From: Acidobacteriota bacterium
Lineage (GTDB): Bacteria > Acidobacteriota > Terriglobia > Terriglobales > Acidobacteriaceae
Length of the DNA stretch: 64,000 bases
Assembly (NCBI GenBank): GCA_016196065.1
Contig: JACPYL010000001.1
Coordinates: 62,001 to 126,000, forward strand
Direction of reading: 5' to 3'
Both the position numbers and the translations under genes were made by a program. Numbering within the stretch: the stretch's first letter is position 1; each line of letters starts with the position of its first letter. Shown piece by piece: positions 17,201 through 24,550 of the stretch. The notes under the pieces were generated by a model. It did not search any database, was not told the origin of the DNA, and was given only the letters and a program-made list of their open reading frames with translations.

Positions 17201-19627
17201 ATGGTCGGAAAGAGTGCACCCTCCCTCAGACATGCCATGGTCGTGGCAAGCCTATTGTTGTGCTGCTGTGTATCGGGATTCGCGCAATCCCGAATGACGG
17301 TTCGCCGGGAAGTACAACGCGACGTTTCGCCGCCATTGCGGGAAATGATCAAACTGATGCCACCGCCCTCGCTGGCGCGTCATGAAGCGGAGCCGGCTCG
17401 GCGGATTCCACTTCCTCCAGGCCTGGAAGCACAAGGGCAAGTAGAAGACTCGGTCCGACAACAGACGATGGTTCCTTTCACACCGGTGGTCGGCACCAGT
17501 TTTGAAGGCTTGGGGCAAGCTCAATACGGGTTCACCGTTAACAGCGCTCCTCCGGACACGAACGGCGCAGTCGGCGCGACCCAGTACGTGCAATGGGTGA
17601 ATTCCTCCTTCGCGATCTTCAACAAGAGTACAGGCGCACTCGTCGCCGGTCCCACCGCAGGCAATACTCTGTGGGCAGGATTCGGCGGAGGCTGCCAGAC
17701 CAACAATGACGGCGATCCGGTGGTGCTGTATGACAAGCTGGCGCAGCGCTGGGTCTTCAGCCAGTTCTCAGTTTCGACCACGCCGTTTCTGCAATGCGTG
17801 GCTGTCTCGACGACGTCCGATGCAACCGGCACCTATAACCGCTACAGCTTCCAGTACAACAACTTTGATGACTATCCCAAGATGGGCGTGTGGCCGGACG
17901 GCTACTACGAAACCTTCAACATGTTTAACGGCAACACCTTCGTTGGCGGCGATGTCTGCGCGTACAACCGTGCGGCCATGTTGAGTGGATCGGCAGCCAA
18001 TCAAATCTGCTTCCAGCAAGGATCCTCGGTGGGCGGCATGTTGCCGAGCGATCTCGATGGCACCACCGCTCCACCAGCCGGATCGCCGAACTACGTGGTG
18101 TACTTCGGAACCAATAACCTGAACCTGTTTAAGTTCCACGCCGATTTCACAACTCCGGGAAACTCAAGTTTCACCGGTCCGGCGGTAATCCCGGTGGCAG
18201 CGTTCACGCCACTCTGCAACGGCGGAACCTGCGTTGTGCAACCGAGTACAACACAGCGGCTGGATTCACTTGCCGATCGCATGATGTACCGGCTGGCATA
18301 CCGCAATCTAGGCAACCATGAGTCGCTGGTCACGAACCATTCGGTCGCGATCACCGGCGGCGGCGGCGTGCGCTGGTACGAAATTCAGAATCCCAGCGGA
18401 ACGCCGGTACTGGCACAGCAAGGCACGTTTGCTCCGGACGCGAGCTATCGCTGGATGGGCAGCATCGCAATGGATCAATCGGGAGACATGGCGGTGGGTT
18501 ACAGCGTGTCCAGCAGCACGATTCGTCCGTCAGTTCGCTATACGGGGCGAGTCCCGACCGACCCCTCTGGCACGATGGAAGCGGAGGTGAACGTCGTCAC
18601 CGGCGGAGGATCCCAGACCGGAAGCTTGAGCCGCTGGGGCGACTACAGTGCCATGACGGTTGATCCGGTGGATGATTGCACGTTCTGGTTCACCACCGAA
18701 TACATGAAAACGACCGGCAGCTTTAATTGGGCGACGCGAATTGCGAACTTCAAGTTCCCAACTTGCGGCGGTGTCCAGACTCCGGACTTTTCGATTGGCG
18801 CGGCGCCGTCTACCTTGAGCATCCCGCAAGGTGGGAATGGTACCAGCACGATCACCATCACCAGTCTTGCCGGCTTCAACAGTGCAACCACGCTCAGCGC
18901 CTCCGGCTTGCCGACGGGCGTCACGGCGGCATTCTCGTCGAACCCGGTCACTCCCCCGGCCAATAGCAGCGCAACTTCAACCTTGACGTTGACTGCTTCG
19001 GGCACGGCAACGACGGGCACCGTCAATGTCACTGTCAACGGAACCTCGGGGACGCTCAGCCACAATGCAACCATCGCGCTCACGGTGACCTCATCCGGTG
19101 GAGGAGGTGCGCAAACCGCGGTGTTCGATTCGGTCCTGAAGGCACCGAAGTGCGCGACGGTGGGAACATCGTGCGACTCGGGTCCAACGCTCCTGTTGGG
19201 ACGAGGCACGATGACTGGCGGGAATGAAGTCAACCGTCCGAACACGATTAACAGCACGTGTGCAGACGGCAATTCGGGCACGTTCCATTCGGATGAATCG
19301 AACGACCGTCTTTCCATTTCCGCGACCAGCGGCAATCTGACGCACGGAGCAACGGCCACGGTGAACGCGACCGTGTGGGCATGGAGCGGATTCACGAACG
19401 ACCATCTTGACCTGTACTCCGCAGCCAATGCGAATAGTCCGACGTGGACTCTGATCGGAACGATTACTCCGACGGCGGCCGGCGCGCAGACGATTTCGCG
19501 AACCTTCACACTTCCGACGGGCACGTTGCAGGCGGTGCGCGCTCAATTCCGCTACCAGGGAAGCGCTTCTTCCTGCACGGCAGGCTCGTTCAACGATCAC
19601 GACGATTTGATCTTCGCGGTGCAGTAA
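17201..19627 (+). CDS. large secreted protein with Ig-like and C-terminal beta domains
   Basis: ATG 17201 (GGAG seven bases upstream) gives 808 residues and a signal peptide ending in CVSGFAQS. An upstream in-frame extension from 17099 is unlikely. Residues about 90-530 form a beta-rich, propeller-like region (PPDTNGAVGATQYVQWVNSS, DDYPKMGVWPDGYYE, GDYSAMTVDPVDDCTFW). An Ig-like domain follows (about 535-660, IPQGGNGTSTITITSLAGF), then a cysteine-containing C-terminal beta domain (about 670-808, FNDHDDLIFAVQ at the end) of the kind attached to secreted enzymes. No catalytic motif is recognised. The product is probably an extracellular or surface protein. A terminator follows. Confidence 0.75.
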   Translation: MVGKSAPSLRHAMVVASLLLCCCVSGFAQSRMTVRREVQRDVSPPLREMIKLMPPPSLARHEAEPARRIPLPPGLEAQGQVEDSVRQQTMVPFTPVVGTSFEGLGQAQYGFTVNSAPPDTNGAVGATQYVQWVNSSFAIFNKSTGALVAGPTAGNTLWAGFGGGCQTNNDGDPVVLYDKLAQRWVFSQFSVSTTPFLQCVAVSTTSDATGTYNRYSFQYNNFDDYPKMGVWPDGYYETFNMFNGNTFVGGDVCAYNRAAMLSGSAANQICFQQGSSVGGMLPSDLDGTTAPPAGSPNYVVYFGTNNLNLFKFHADFTTPGNSSFTGPAVIPVAAFTPLCNGGTCVVQPSTTQRLDSLADRMMYRLAYRNLGNHESLVTNHSVAITGGGGVRWYEIQNPSGTPVLAQQGTFAPDASYRWMGSIAMDQSGDMAVGYSVSSSTIRPSVRYTGRVPTDPSGTMEAEVNVVTGGGSQTGSLSRWGDYSAMTVDPVDDCTFWFTTEYMKTTGSFNWATRIANFKFPTCGGVQTPDFSIGAAPSTLSIPQGGNGTSTITITSLAGFNSATTLSASGLPTGVTAAFSSNPVTPPANSSATSTLTLTASGTATTGTVNVTVNGTSGTLSHNATIALTVTSSGGGGAQTAVFDSVLKAPKCATVGTSCDSGPTLLLGRGTMTGGNEVNRPNTINSTCADGNSGTFHSDESNDRLSISATSGNLTHGATATVNATVWAWSGFTNDHLDLYSAANANSPTWTLIGTITPTAAGAQTISRTFTLPTGTLQAVRAQFRYQGSASSCTAGSFNDHDDLIFAVQ

Positions 19628-19650
19628 CAGAAGATCAGTCGCCAAACAAT

Positions 19651-19690
19651 TCGAGCCGGTCCTGAAGTCAGGGCCGGCTCGATGATTTTT
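19651..19690 (+). terminator. rho-independent terminator
   Basis: TCGAGCCGG at 19651-19659 pairs with CCGGCTCGA at 19674-19682 and is followed by TGATTTTT. It lies between the secreted protein and the convergent HD-GYP-like gene. Confidence 0.75.
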
Positions 19691-19713
19691 GGGATGGCGA
19701 TCTCTCGTACGGA

Positions 19714-20634
19714 CTAAGCGCCGGCGCTTGCACCCACGGCGCGTACGCCTTCGTTGCAGACTTTTGCGAAGGCATCGACGACTCCGCTCTGGAATTTTTC
19801 ACCGGACGCTGCCGCGATCATGCCCTGAGCTTCGTCGGATGTCATGGCCTTCCCATCTTTCGCAGAGGTCAGGCGCAGATACATGTCGGCCACGGCAAGA
19901 ATGTGCGCTTCGATCGGCACATTGACCGCGCGCGCGCCTTGTTCTTCGAGGATCTGTTCCGCGACGATGATCGGAATCACGCGACGCAAGGATCCACCCA
20001 TCGCATGGGCGCGAGGATCCGCCTTGCGATTCTTGCGAAAACTGGCAACGATTTCCTGGCGCGTGACGTCGGCGGCTTTGTAGAGCATGTCGTGACTGAT
20101 ACCGAGCGAACTCAAATCACGCAACAGGATCGCAGAACGCAACATGTCAATGCGGTCCGACCCCATGCCCATGACGTTCGCCATGCGGGTCACGATGTCC
20201 AAGACGCGCTGGTTCTCACCCTGCGTGAAGCGTTCGTTTTCGAGAAAATGCTGCAGGACGACCAGAAGTCCGCTGAAGCTTTCGCGGATGTCGTTGGTCA
20301 TCGCCTGCTTGCGTTCGTAGAGCGTGCCCATCACGTAGCTGGTGACCGCCAGCATGCCCGCCCAGATAGCGAAGTTGAAGAGGCGCTCTCCCGGCAGAAC
20401 CAGCGTGCGGTGGGCCGGCATCATGTTGTTCACGAAGTTCAGCAGCACGACCACGAAAACGCAAGCAAATGCGGTCAGAGTGGCGTGGCGGCGTCCAAAG
20501 AAATAAGCGGAATAGATGGCGGGAAGAAAATAGAAACACAGCACCATGGGCAGCGAGTCCGCGAAGAACTGCAGTGTCGCCGCAATCAGAAACAAGGACA
20601 GCAGGAGAACGAGTTCTTTTGTGACTTTGCTCAT
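19714..20634 (-). CDS. membrane protein with a degenerate HD-GYP domain
   Basis: The 306 residues start with three to four transmembrane helices (about 8-28, 30-50, 54-72, 88-106). A cytosolic helical domain aligned by eye to HD-GYP phosphodiesterases follows. The active HD-GYP pattern LLHDIGK is here LLRDLSS (about 171-177), so the metal-binding histidine is lost, and no HHE or GYP motif is seen. The distal part is preserved (AHILAVADMYLRLTS, then FQSGVVDAFAKV). It is probably a receptor-like or scaffold protein rather than a c-di-GMP hydrolase. ATG 20634 is chosen over a TTG one codon earlier. Confidence 0.65.
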   Translation of the reverse strand: MSKVTKELVLLLSLFLIAATLQFFADSLPMVLCFYFLPAIYSAYFFGRRHATLTAFACVFVVVLLNFVNNMMPAHRTLVLPGERLFNFAIWAGMLAVTSYVMGTLYERKQAMTNDIRESFSGLLVVLQHFLENERFTQGENQRVLDIVTRMANVMGMGSDRIDMLRSAILLRDLSSLGISHDMLYKAADVTRQEIVASFRKNRKADPRAHAMGGSLRRVIPIIVAEQILEEQGARAVNVPIEAHILAVADMYLRLTSAKDGKAMTSDEAQGMIAAASGEKFQSGVVDAFAKVCNEGVRAVGASAGA

Positions 20635-20848
20635 CAAGGAACCTTGTTTGGACGTTTATGAAACTTGGCGGGATTCGGTCTGGGGGGCGACCTTCCGGAT
20701 AAACCGCCGGGAGACTGACACGCCTCCCTCTCGTTTCATGTTGAGGCACCTTGGAGTCCAGACAAAGTTACGCAAGTAATGAAGAGGGGGATGGGCCGAA
20801 GCGGACACGCCCCCAGCGGCTGAAGCCGCCTTCAGTGGCCACCCTTAC

Positions 20849-20868
20849 GGCACGACTGAAGTCGTGCC
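20849..20868. repeat. REP-like palindrome
   Basis: GGCACGACT and AGTCGTGCC form a perfect 9-bp inverted repeat with a two-base loop. A weaker partner, GGCTGAAGCC, is about 30 bases to the left. The 266-base gap between 20634 and 20901 shows nothing else. Confidence 0.6.
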
Positions 20869-20900
20869 CTCCCGCCCTCATCTAAACTAAGGAGCTTGCT

Positions 20901-21407
20901 TCAGGCAAACGGGTTCTCGTCGGCGCTCCGACCGTAGATCACAGGAACGGGAACGTCCAGCAGGCGGAGATAGACCGACAGCTGACCGCGATGGTGATAC
21001 CAGTGGTTCATCATGATAGACCGCGCTACTTTGATGCGAGGCATTTGAAAAGCTGGCTTACCACGCACAACCAGGCGCCAGTTCGTCTGCGCCGCGTCGT
21101 CGCTCATGCCGTTGAGGAAGGCCTCGGCGTCGCGGACGCTCTGCTCGAACGCCGCATGAATTTCGGCCAACTCCTTCGGTCCAGGCGGATCAAAATTGGC
21201 CTGCGAGGCATCGAATTCATCCACTTGCAGAAGTTTTGCGAGGTCCCCGGGAACTTTGGCGATGTGCATCGCTAACTGGCCTAGAGACATTGATTTCTGA
21301 TGAGGCTTCCAGGCCAGTTTGTTTGCCGGTACGCGATCGAGGATCCGCTTGGTAATCGCGGCCTCTTCGCGAAATTCATCCAGCATCGATTCCGTTGCTG
21401 CTGTCAT
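20901..21407 (-). CDS. DinB-family protein
   Basis: This is a four-helix-bundle protein of the DinB/YfiT metalloenzyme superfamily, 168 residues. The metal-ligand histidine pattern is visible: one histidine in GQLAMHIAKVPGD (about 48) and the pair in MMNHWYHHRGQLSVYLR (about 135-140). Relatives bind a divalent metal and some are thiol-dependent transferases. The role here is unknown. It is the last gene of the leftward arsR operon, 55 bases behind the DUF899 gene, so it is probably induced together with it. Confidence 0.82.
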   Translation of the reverse strand: MTAATESMLDEFREEAAITKRILDRVPANKLAWKPHQKSMSLGQLAMHIAKVPGDLAKLLQVDEFDASQANFDPPGPKELAEIHAAFEQSVRDAEAFLNGMSDDAAQTNWRLVVRGKPAFQMPRIKVARSIMMNHWYHHRGQLSVYLRLLDVPVPVIYGRSADENPFA

Positions 21408-21462
21408 ACCGTCTTCTCCTGGGCAATGCTTTCGCTTTTATTAATTCGTCGTGACCGGACCA

Positions 21463-22272
21463 TCAGGCGGATTCCTTGTCCGAGCAACACGAGTCCTGAG
21501 TCTTGGCCGGGGCTTGAGAGAGTTGCTTCACGTCGACGAGATTGCTTTCACTGTATCGGTCATGGTGTCGCACCCATGCCATTGGATGAGGCAACCCTTC
21601 CTCGTCCCGGCCCTTGGGCGTCAGGTCGATATATTGGTAGGCGACCAGCATGGGATCGAGTCCACGCGCGTAGACGGAATACGTGTGGAAGATCTCACCC
21701 GCTGCGTTCTTGTAGAACACGCTCGCTCCCGGACCTTCCTCGGAGGGAAATCCGCTCGCGGCATAGTTGTAGTACGCCGTTCCTTTCGCCATCTCCTCTT
21801 TCGAGAACGAGACGTGATAGTCAGAGTTGAAATCGCTTCCGAAGGAAGACATCCACTTAAAGCGCCATCCCATGCGCTTTTTGAAGGCATCGATCTCGGG
21901 CAGGGTCGCGCGGGAAACCGCCAGTAGTGTCGTGTCGCGCGCCGCCAGGTGCGGGATCGCTCCATCGAAGTTGTCGGCAATGAACGAGCAACTGGGACAC
22001 CCTTCTTTCCAGCCCGGACCGAACATGAAGTGATAGATGATCAACTGGCTCTTGCCACCGAACAGGTCGGCGAGGGTCTCTTTCCCCTTCGCCCCCTCGA
22101 AGACATATGGCTTCTCTACTTTTTCCCATGGCAGTTCGCGGCGTTGCTTGCTGAGTTCGTCGCGCAGGAGCGTCAACTGTTTTTCCTTCTTAAGCAGATC
22201 CTTGCGTGCGGCCAGCCATTCTGCCGGCGGCACGACGGTCGGTACTTCTCGTTTAATCGTCGCGGTAGTCAT
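21463..22272 (-). CDS. DUF899 thioredoxin-like family protein
   Basis: The family has a thioredoxin-like fold. Visible marks are WLAARKDLLKKEKQ near the start and FMFGPGWKEGCPSCSFIAD (about 85-105, with a CPSC pair in the redox position). WMSSFGSDFNSDYHVSF and the ending CCSDKESA also fit. Biochemistry is not established. Two starts are possible: ATG at 22278 is only two bases from AGGAG, while ATG at 22272 has an eight-base gap and is preferred. The stop of the small upstream gene lies inside this spacer, so translation is coupled. It belongs to the arsR operon. Confidence 0.83.
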   Translation of the reverse strand: MTTATIKREVPTVVPPAEWLAARKDLLKKEKQLTLLRDELSKQRRELPWEKVEKPYVFEGAKGKETLADLFGGKSQLIIYHFMFGPGWKEGCPSCSFIADNFDGAIPHLAARDTTLLAVSRATLPEIDAFKKRMGWRFKWMSSFGSDFNSDYHVSFSKEEMAKGTAYYNYAASGFPSEEGPGASVFYKNAAGEIFHTYSVYARGLDPMLVAYQYIDLTPKGRDEEGLPHPMAWVRHHDRYSESNLVDVKQLSQAPAKTQDSCCSDKESA

Positions 22273-22274
22273 AC

Positions 22275-22424
22275 TCATTTCTCCTTTGAAAGTCTGTTCT
22301 GCGAATCTCTCTCTTCATCTGCCTTCTTCGGCCGGACGATCTTCACGATCAGAGCGGTGAGGCCGCCGGTCGACATCACGCCGCTGATCATCAACGCCGC
22401 ACTGGGCAAGCATTCTGGACACAT
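22275..22424 (-). CDS. 49-residue membrane protein with a CPEC motif
   Basis: The ATG at 22424 is preceded by GAGGAAG and encodes MCPECLPSAALMISG, then a hydrophobic helix (about 8-30, ending ALIVKIVRP). A highly charged tail follows (KKADEERDSQNRLSKEK). It lies between the SRPBCC gene (28 bases) and the DUF899 gene (overlapping its ribosome-binding region). This arrangement, with good start signals, makes it a real gene despite its size. The CxxC next to the membrane might bind metal or be redox active. No family is recognised. Confidence 0.65.
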   Translation of the reverse strand: MCPECLPSAALMISGVMSTGGLTALIVKIVRPKKADEERDSQNRLSKEK

Positions 22425-22452
22425 GAATTCTTCCTCGATGGAAAATCGCCCT

Positions 22453-22911
22453 TCAGCGGGAACGCTTCCCTTCCGCTCGCTTGCGAACGCTTTCGTGCAT
22501 GTGCGTCCAGCCTTTGTTGACACCTTCCCGATGGGCTTCCTGGATCAGTCCCAGCGCCGAATGATGAAACTTGATCAACGTTCCACCGTTCTCCTCCGAG
22601 AGGAGGTACTGCAAGTTCGAAACAACCGGATAGGACATGAACAGGGGCCCGGAGATTTCCAGCAGCGTAGGACGCTTGATCGCTTGCACGGTTCCCCAGC
22701 AATGGCCGTTGTCGCCGCCCAGGTCTCGGAACCACCGTCCGCCCGGCCACGCTTCGATCTTCATCGGCATTGCCGTGCCGTCGGGTTTGTCATTTTCCGG
22801 GCCTATCTGCTCTAAAAGAGCTGCGAACGTCACGTCGATCGGCGCTTTGACGTGGATCTCATGGGTCACGTTGAGAATCATCTGTTCAATGCTTGGTGCG
22901 GTTACAACCAT
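22453..22911 (-). CDS. SRPBCC (AHSA1-like) domain protein
   Basis: The 152-residue START/Bet v1-like fold has EIHVKAPIDVTFAALLEQIG at the beginning, the strand region KIEAWPGGRWFRDLGG, and the family-typical helix at the end (GWTHMHESVRKRAEGKRSR). Such domains bind hydrophobic ligands and are very often encoded next to an ArsR regulator, as here. The gene begins 25 bases after arsR and is the second gene of the operon. The ligand is unknown. Confidence 0.85.
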   Translation of the reverse strand: MVVTAPSIEQMILNVTHEIHVKAPIDVTFAALLEQIGPENDKPDGTAMPMKIEAWPGGRWFRDLGGDNGHCWGTVQAIKRPTLLEISGPLFMSYPVVSNLQYLLSEENGGTLIKFHHSALGLIQEAHREGVNKGWTHMHESVRKRAEGKRSR

Positions 22912-22936
22912 GTTTCCTCCTCAAAATGAAAAGTCA

Positions 22937-23269
22937 TCAGATGTCTTTTGCTTTGCTCTCGGCACGCTCTTTTACACGCGTCAATTGATGGGACCAGAGG
23001 CGCTCGAACGTGCTGGCCCACTCATGTAACGGACGAATCGCATGGGCATCCGTTCGATACAGCATGTGACGGCCGCTACGGCGAACGCGTACAAGGCCGA
23101 CATCGCGCAGGACCTTCAAATGCTTGGACACCGAGGGCTGCTCGATCCCAAGCTGCACGACAATGTCCCCTACTGGACGTTCCTGCAGCGCGAGGTAGCT
23201 CAAAATTTCGCGCCTGCGAGGTTCGGCGACGGCGTTGAAAGAATCGGACGTGGTAGCGGCTCGTGCCAT
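22937..23269 (-). CDS. ArsR/SmtB-family transcriptional regulator
   Basis: The 110-residue winged helix-turn-helix protein has EPRRREILSYLALQERPVGD, then the recognition helix region IEQPSVSKHLKVLRDVGLV and the wing VRRSGRHMLYRTD. The metal-binding cysteine box of ArsR (ELCVCDL) is absent, so it probably senses something other than arsenic, or protein or ligand signals. ATG 23269 is chosen. The open frame continues to a TTG at 23305, but that stretch is the promoter itself. It heads the operon arsR-SRPBCC-small protein-DUF899-DinB and should repress it through the operator at 23281-23300. Confidence 0.9.
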   Translation of the reverse strand: MARAATTSDSFNAVAEPRRREILSYLALQERPVGDIVVQLGIEQPSVSKHLKVLRDVGLVRVRRSGRHMLYRTDAHAIRPLHEWASTFERLWSHQLTRVKERAESKAKDI

Positions 23270-23275
23270 GAGCTG

Positions 23276-23305
23276 TTTATATATTCCTATATCGGAATAT
23301 GTCAA
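23276..23305 (-). promoter_or_regulatory. arsR operon promoter with palindromic operator
   Basis: Read on the minus strand, TTGACA (23305-23300) and TATAAA (23281-23276) are 18 bases apart and fit a sigma-70 promoter. The space between them holds a perfect 7-bp inverted repeat, ATATTCC and GGAATAT, around six bases (23281-23300). This is the kind of AT-rich dyad ArsR proteins bind. The predicted transcription start falls at the ATG itself (23269), and no Shine-Dalgarno sequence is present. Confidence 0.75.
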
Positions 23306-23354
23306 GCGCTTTTTCTAGTAGTTGCACCGGGCGCCGTGGGGGGCAGGTCGCGTA

Positions 23355-23382
23355 TTTGGTGTAATCGCCTGATTGCAACAAT
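23355..23382 (+). repeat. island palindrome, copy A
   Basis: TTTGGTGTAATCGCC followed by TGATTGCAACAAT. It is the first of five copies of a roughly 31-34-bp element with core TTGGTGTARTSGC. It lies upstream of the DUF4279 gene, in opposite orientation to copy B behind that gene. Confidence 0.7.
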
Positions 23383-23437
23383 CATCGCGGATCGTCCGTT
23401 GGGATTGCAGGCTGATTTGCTCTAACATCAGTGTTCT

Positions 23438-23887
23438 ATGGAGAAACCGTTCAGAACTTTGCGCGGGTTCCTAGCGGGAAAAGAACGCGAAGAAGACACC
23501 TACTTTGCGTATTCAGCAACCTTGCGCATCTCGGGCGAGATTCCAGACATGGACGAGATTTCTGCCACCCTCGGACTCTCACCCACGCATTCGCACCGGA
23601 AGGGCGAGAAACGTAGCGCCAATGGTCATCCGTACCGTCAGGACATGTGGTCGTACACTCCCGCAGTTGAGAGATCAGAACCGCTGCACAGGCACATCGA
23701 CGCTTTGTGGCTAGAACTGAAGCCACACAAGCGCTATCTAATGGGGCTCAAGAAATCCTTGAACGTCGATGTGTTCGCTGGGTACCGCTCGAATTGCGAT
23801 ACTGCCGGAATCGAGGTGCCACACACCTCCCTAGAGATGTTCACCGAATTGGAGATTCCCTTCGGGGTTTCGATCATCGTGACGTAG
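23438..23887 (+). CDS. DUF4279 family protein
   Basis: The 149-residue soluble protein has the family pattern: FAYSATLRISGEIPDMDEIS at the start, HSHRKGEKRS, a WSYTP aromatic stretch, and the ending GYRSNCDTAGIEVPHTSLE with LEIPFGVSIIVT. DUF4279 proteins are of unknown function and occur sporadically. Some authors have discussed immunity-like roles, but nothing here proves it. No partner toxin is adjacent. The gene is bracketed by inverted repeat copies A and B, and its TAG stop is part of copy B. No strong ribosome-binding site is seen. Confidence 0.78.
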   Translation: MEKPFRTLRGFLAGKEREEDTYFAYSATLRISGEIPDMDEISATLGLSPTHSHRKGEKRSANGHPYRQDMWSYTPAVERSEPLHRHIDALWLELKPHKRYLMGLKKSLNVDVFAGYRSNCDTAGIEVPHTSLEMFTELEIPFGVSIIVT

Positions 23888-23917
23888 TTGTTGAAAAATC
23901 GCGATTACACCAACAGC
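23887..23917 (-). repeat. island palindrome, copy B
   Basis: GTTGTTGAAAAATCGCGATT followed by ACACCAACAGC. The first base is the last base of the DUF4279 stop codon TAG. It is inverted relative to copy A. Confidence 0.7.
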
Positions 23918-23963
23918 TGCGACGATGTACCGCGCATTCGTCTTGGGCTAAACTTGCAAGTTG

Positions 23964-24290
23964 ATGCGCCAGACTGACCAGGTACCGCCCGACCTTTTCC
24001 ACTCGGAACTTCCGCGTTTCGGATCAAAACACTGGGTGCCGACAAACTACAGACAACGGGTAGTGGCGTTTGTGTTTGGACTGACATTCGTCGTGGGCGC
24101 AGTCCTCGCCATCGTGTCAACTGTACTTCTCAAAACCGAAGTGGCTGCTGCTCTTCATTCGGAAGCCGCTGCTACGGTTTTCAGCTTCTTTCTGGTGTGC
24201 TTAGTTTTGGTGGGCGGCGTAATCGTCATTGTCCTTGGCGTTCGCCTACTTAGGAGCGCCTTTCGCACCAGCGCAAATCGCCCTGTATAA
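23964..24290 (+). CDS. small two-helix membrane protein, unknown
   Basis: The 108 residues have a polar amino end, then two hydrophobic helices: about 35-56 (VAFVFGLTFVVGAVLAIVST) and about 70-93 (VFSFFLVCLVLVGGVIVIVL). A short basic tail follows (RLLRSAFRTSANRPV). ATG at 23964 directly follows an in-frame TTG, and neither has a clear ribosome-binding site. No family is recognised. It lies between repeat copies B and C in the accessory island, and its codon choice is less GC-biased than that of the flanking core genes. Confidence 0.6.
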   Translation: MRQTDQVPPDLFHSELPRFGSKHWVPTNYRQRVVAFVFGLTFVVGAVLAIVSTVLLKTEVAAALHSEAAATVFSFFLVCLVLVGGVIVIVLGVRLLRSAFRTSANRPV

Positions 24291-24317
24291 GACTGGCGTT
24301 TCCCTTAGATTCGCCGG

Positions 24318-24351
24318 GTTGTTGGGGTAACATCGCCATTACACCAACAAC
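24318..24351. repeat. island palindrome, copy C (most perfect)
   Basis: GTTGTTGG and CCAACAAC form the outer arms, with GTAA and TTAC as inner arms and CATCGCCA as the loop. The 34-base unit can fold into an almost complete hairpin. It lies 27 bases behind the small membrane protein gene. Confidence 0.75.
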
Positions 24352-24387
24352 CGCCCCAGGTGGCTCACCGCCCGACGCCGAACAAGA

Positions 24388-24419
24388 GTTGTTGGTGTAG
24401 TCGCCTGATTACGACAGTT
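24388..24419 (+). repeat. island palindrome, copy D
   Basis: GTTGTTGGTGTAGTCGCC followed by TGATTACGACAGTT. It has the same orientation as copy A and sits upstream of the ExbB-ExbD fusion gene, inverted relative to copy E behind that gene. The 260 bases between 24291 and 24550 hold copies C and D and otherwise nothing recognised. Confidence 0.7.
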
Positions 24420-24550
24420 GGGCACCGTGTCTGACCAATCTGACGGAACCCCACCGGCCTGTTTGGTGTCTCTATACTTTTGTGTCTTTATACTAGTGAA
24501 GTCCCACAAAAGTTAATACCACGGAGGCTGTCCTCACTTGTGACACTCTT

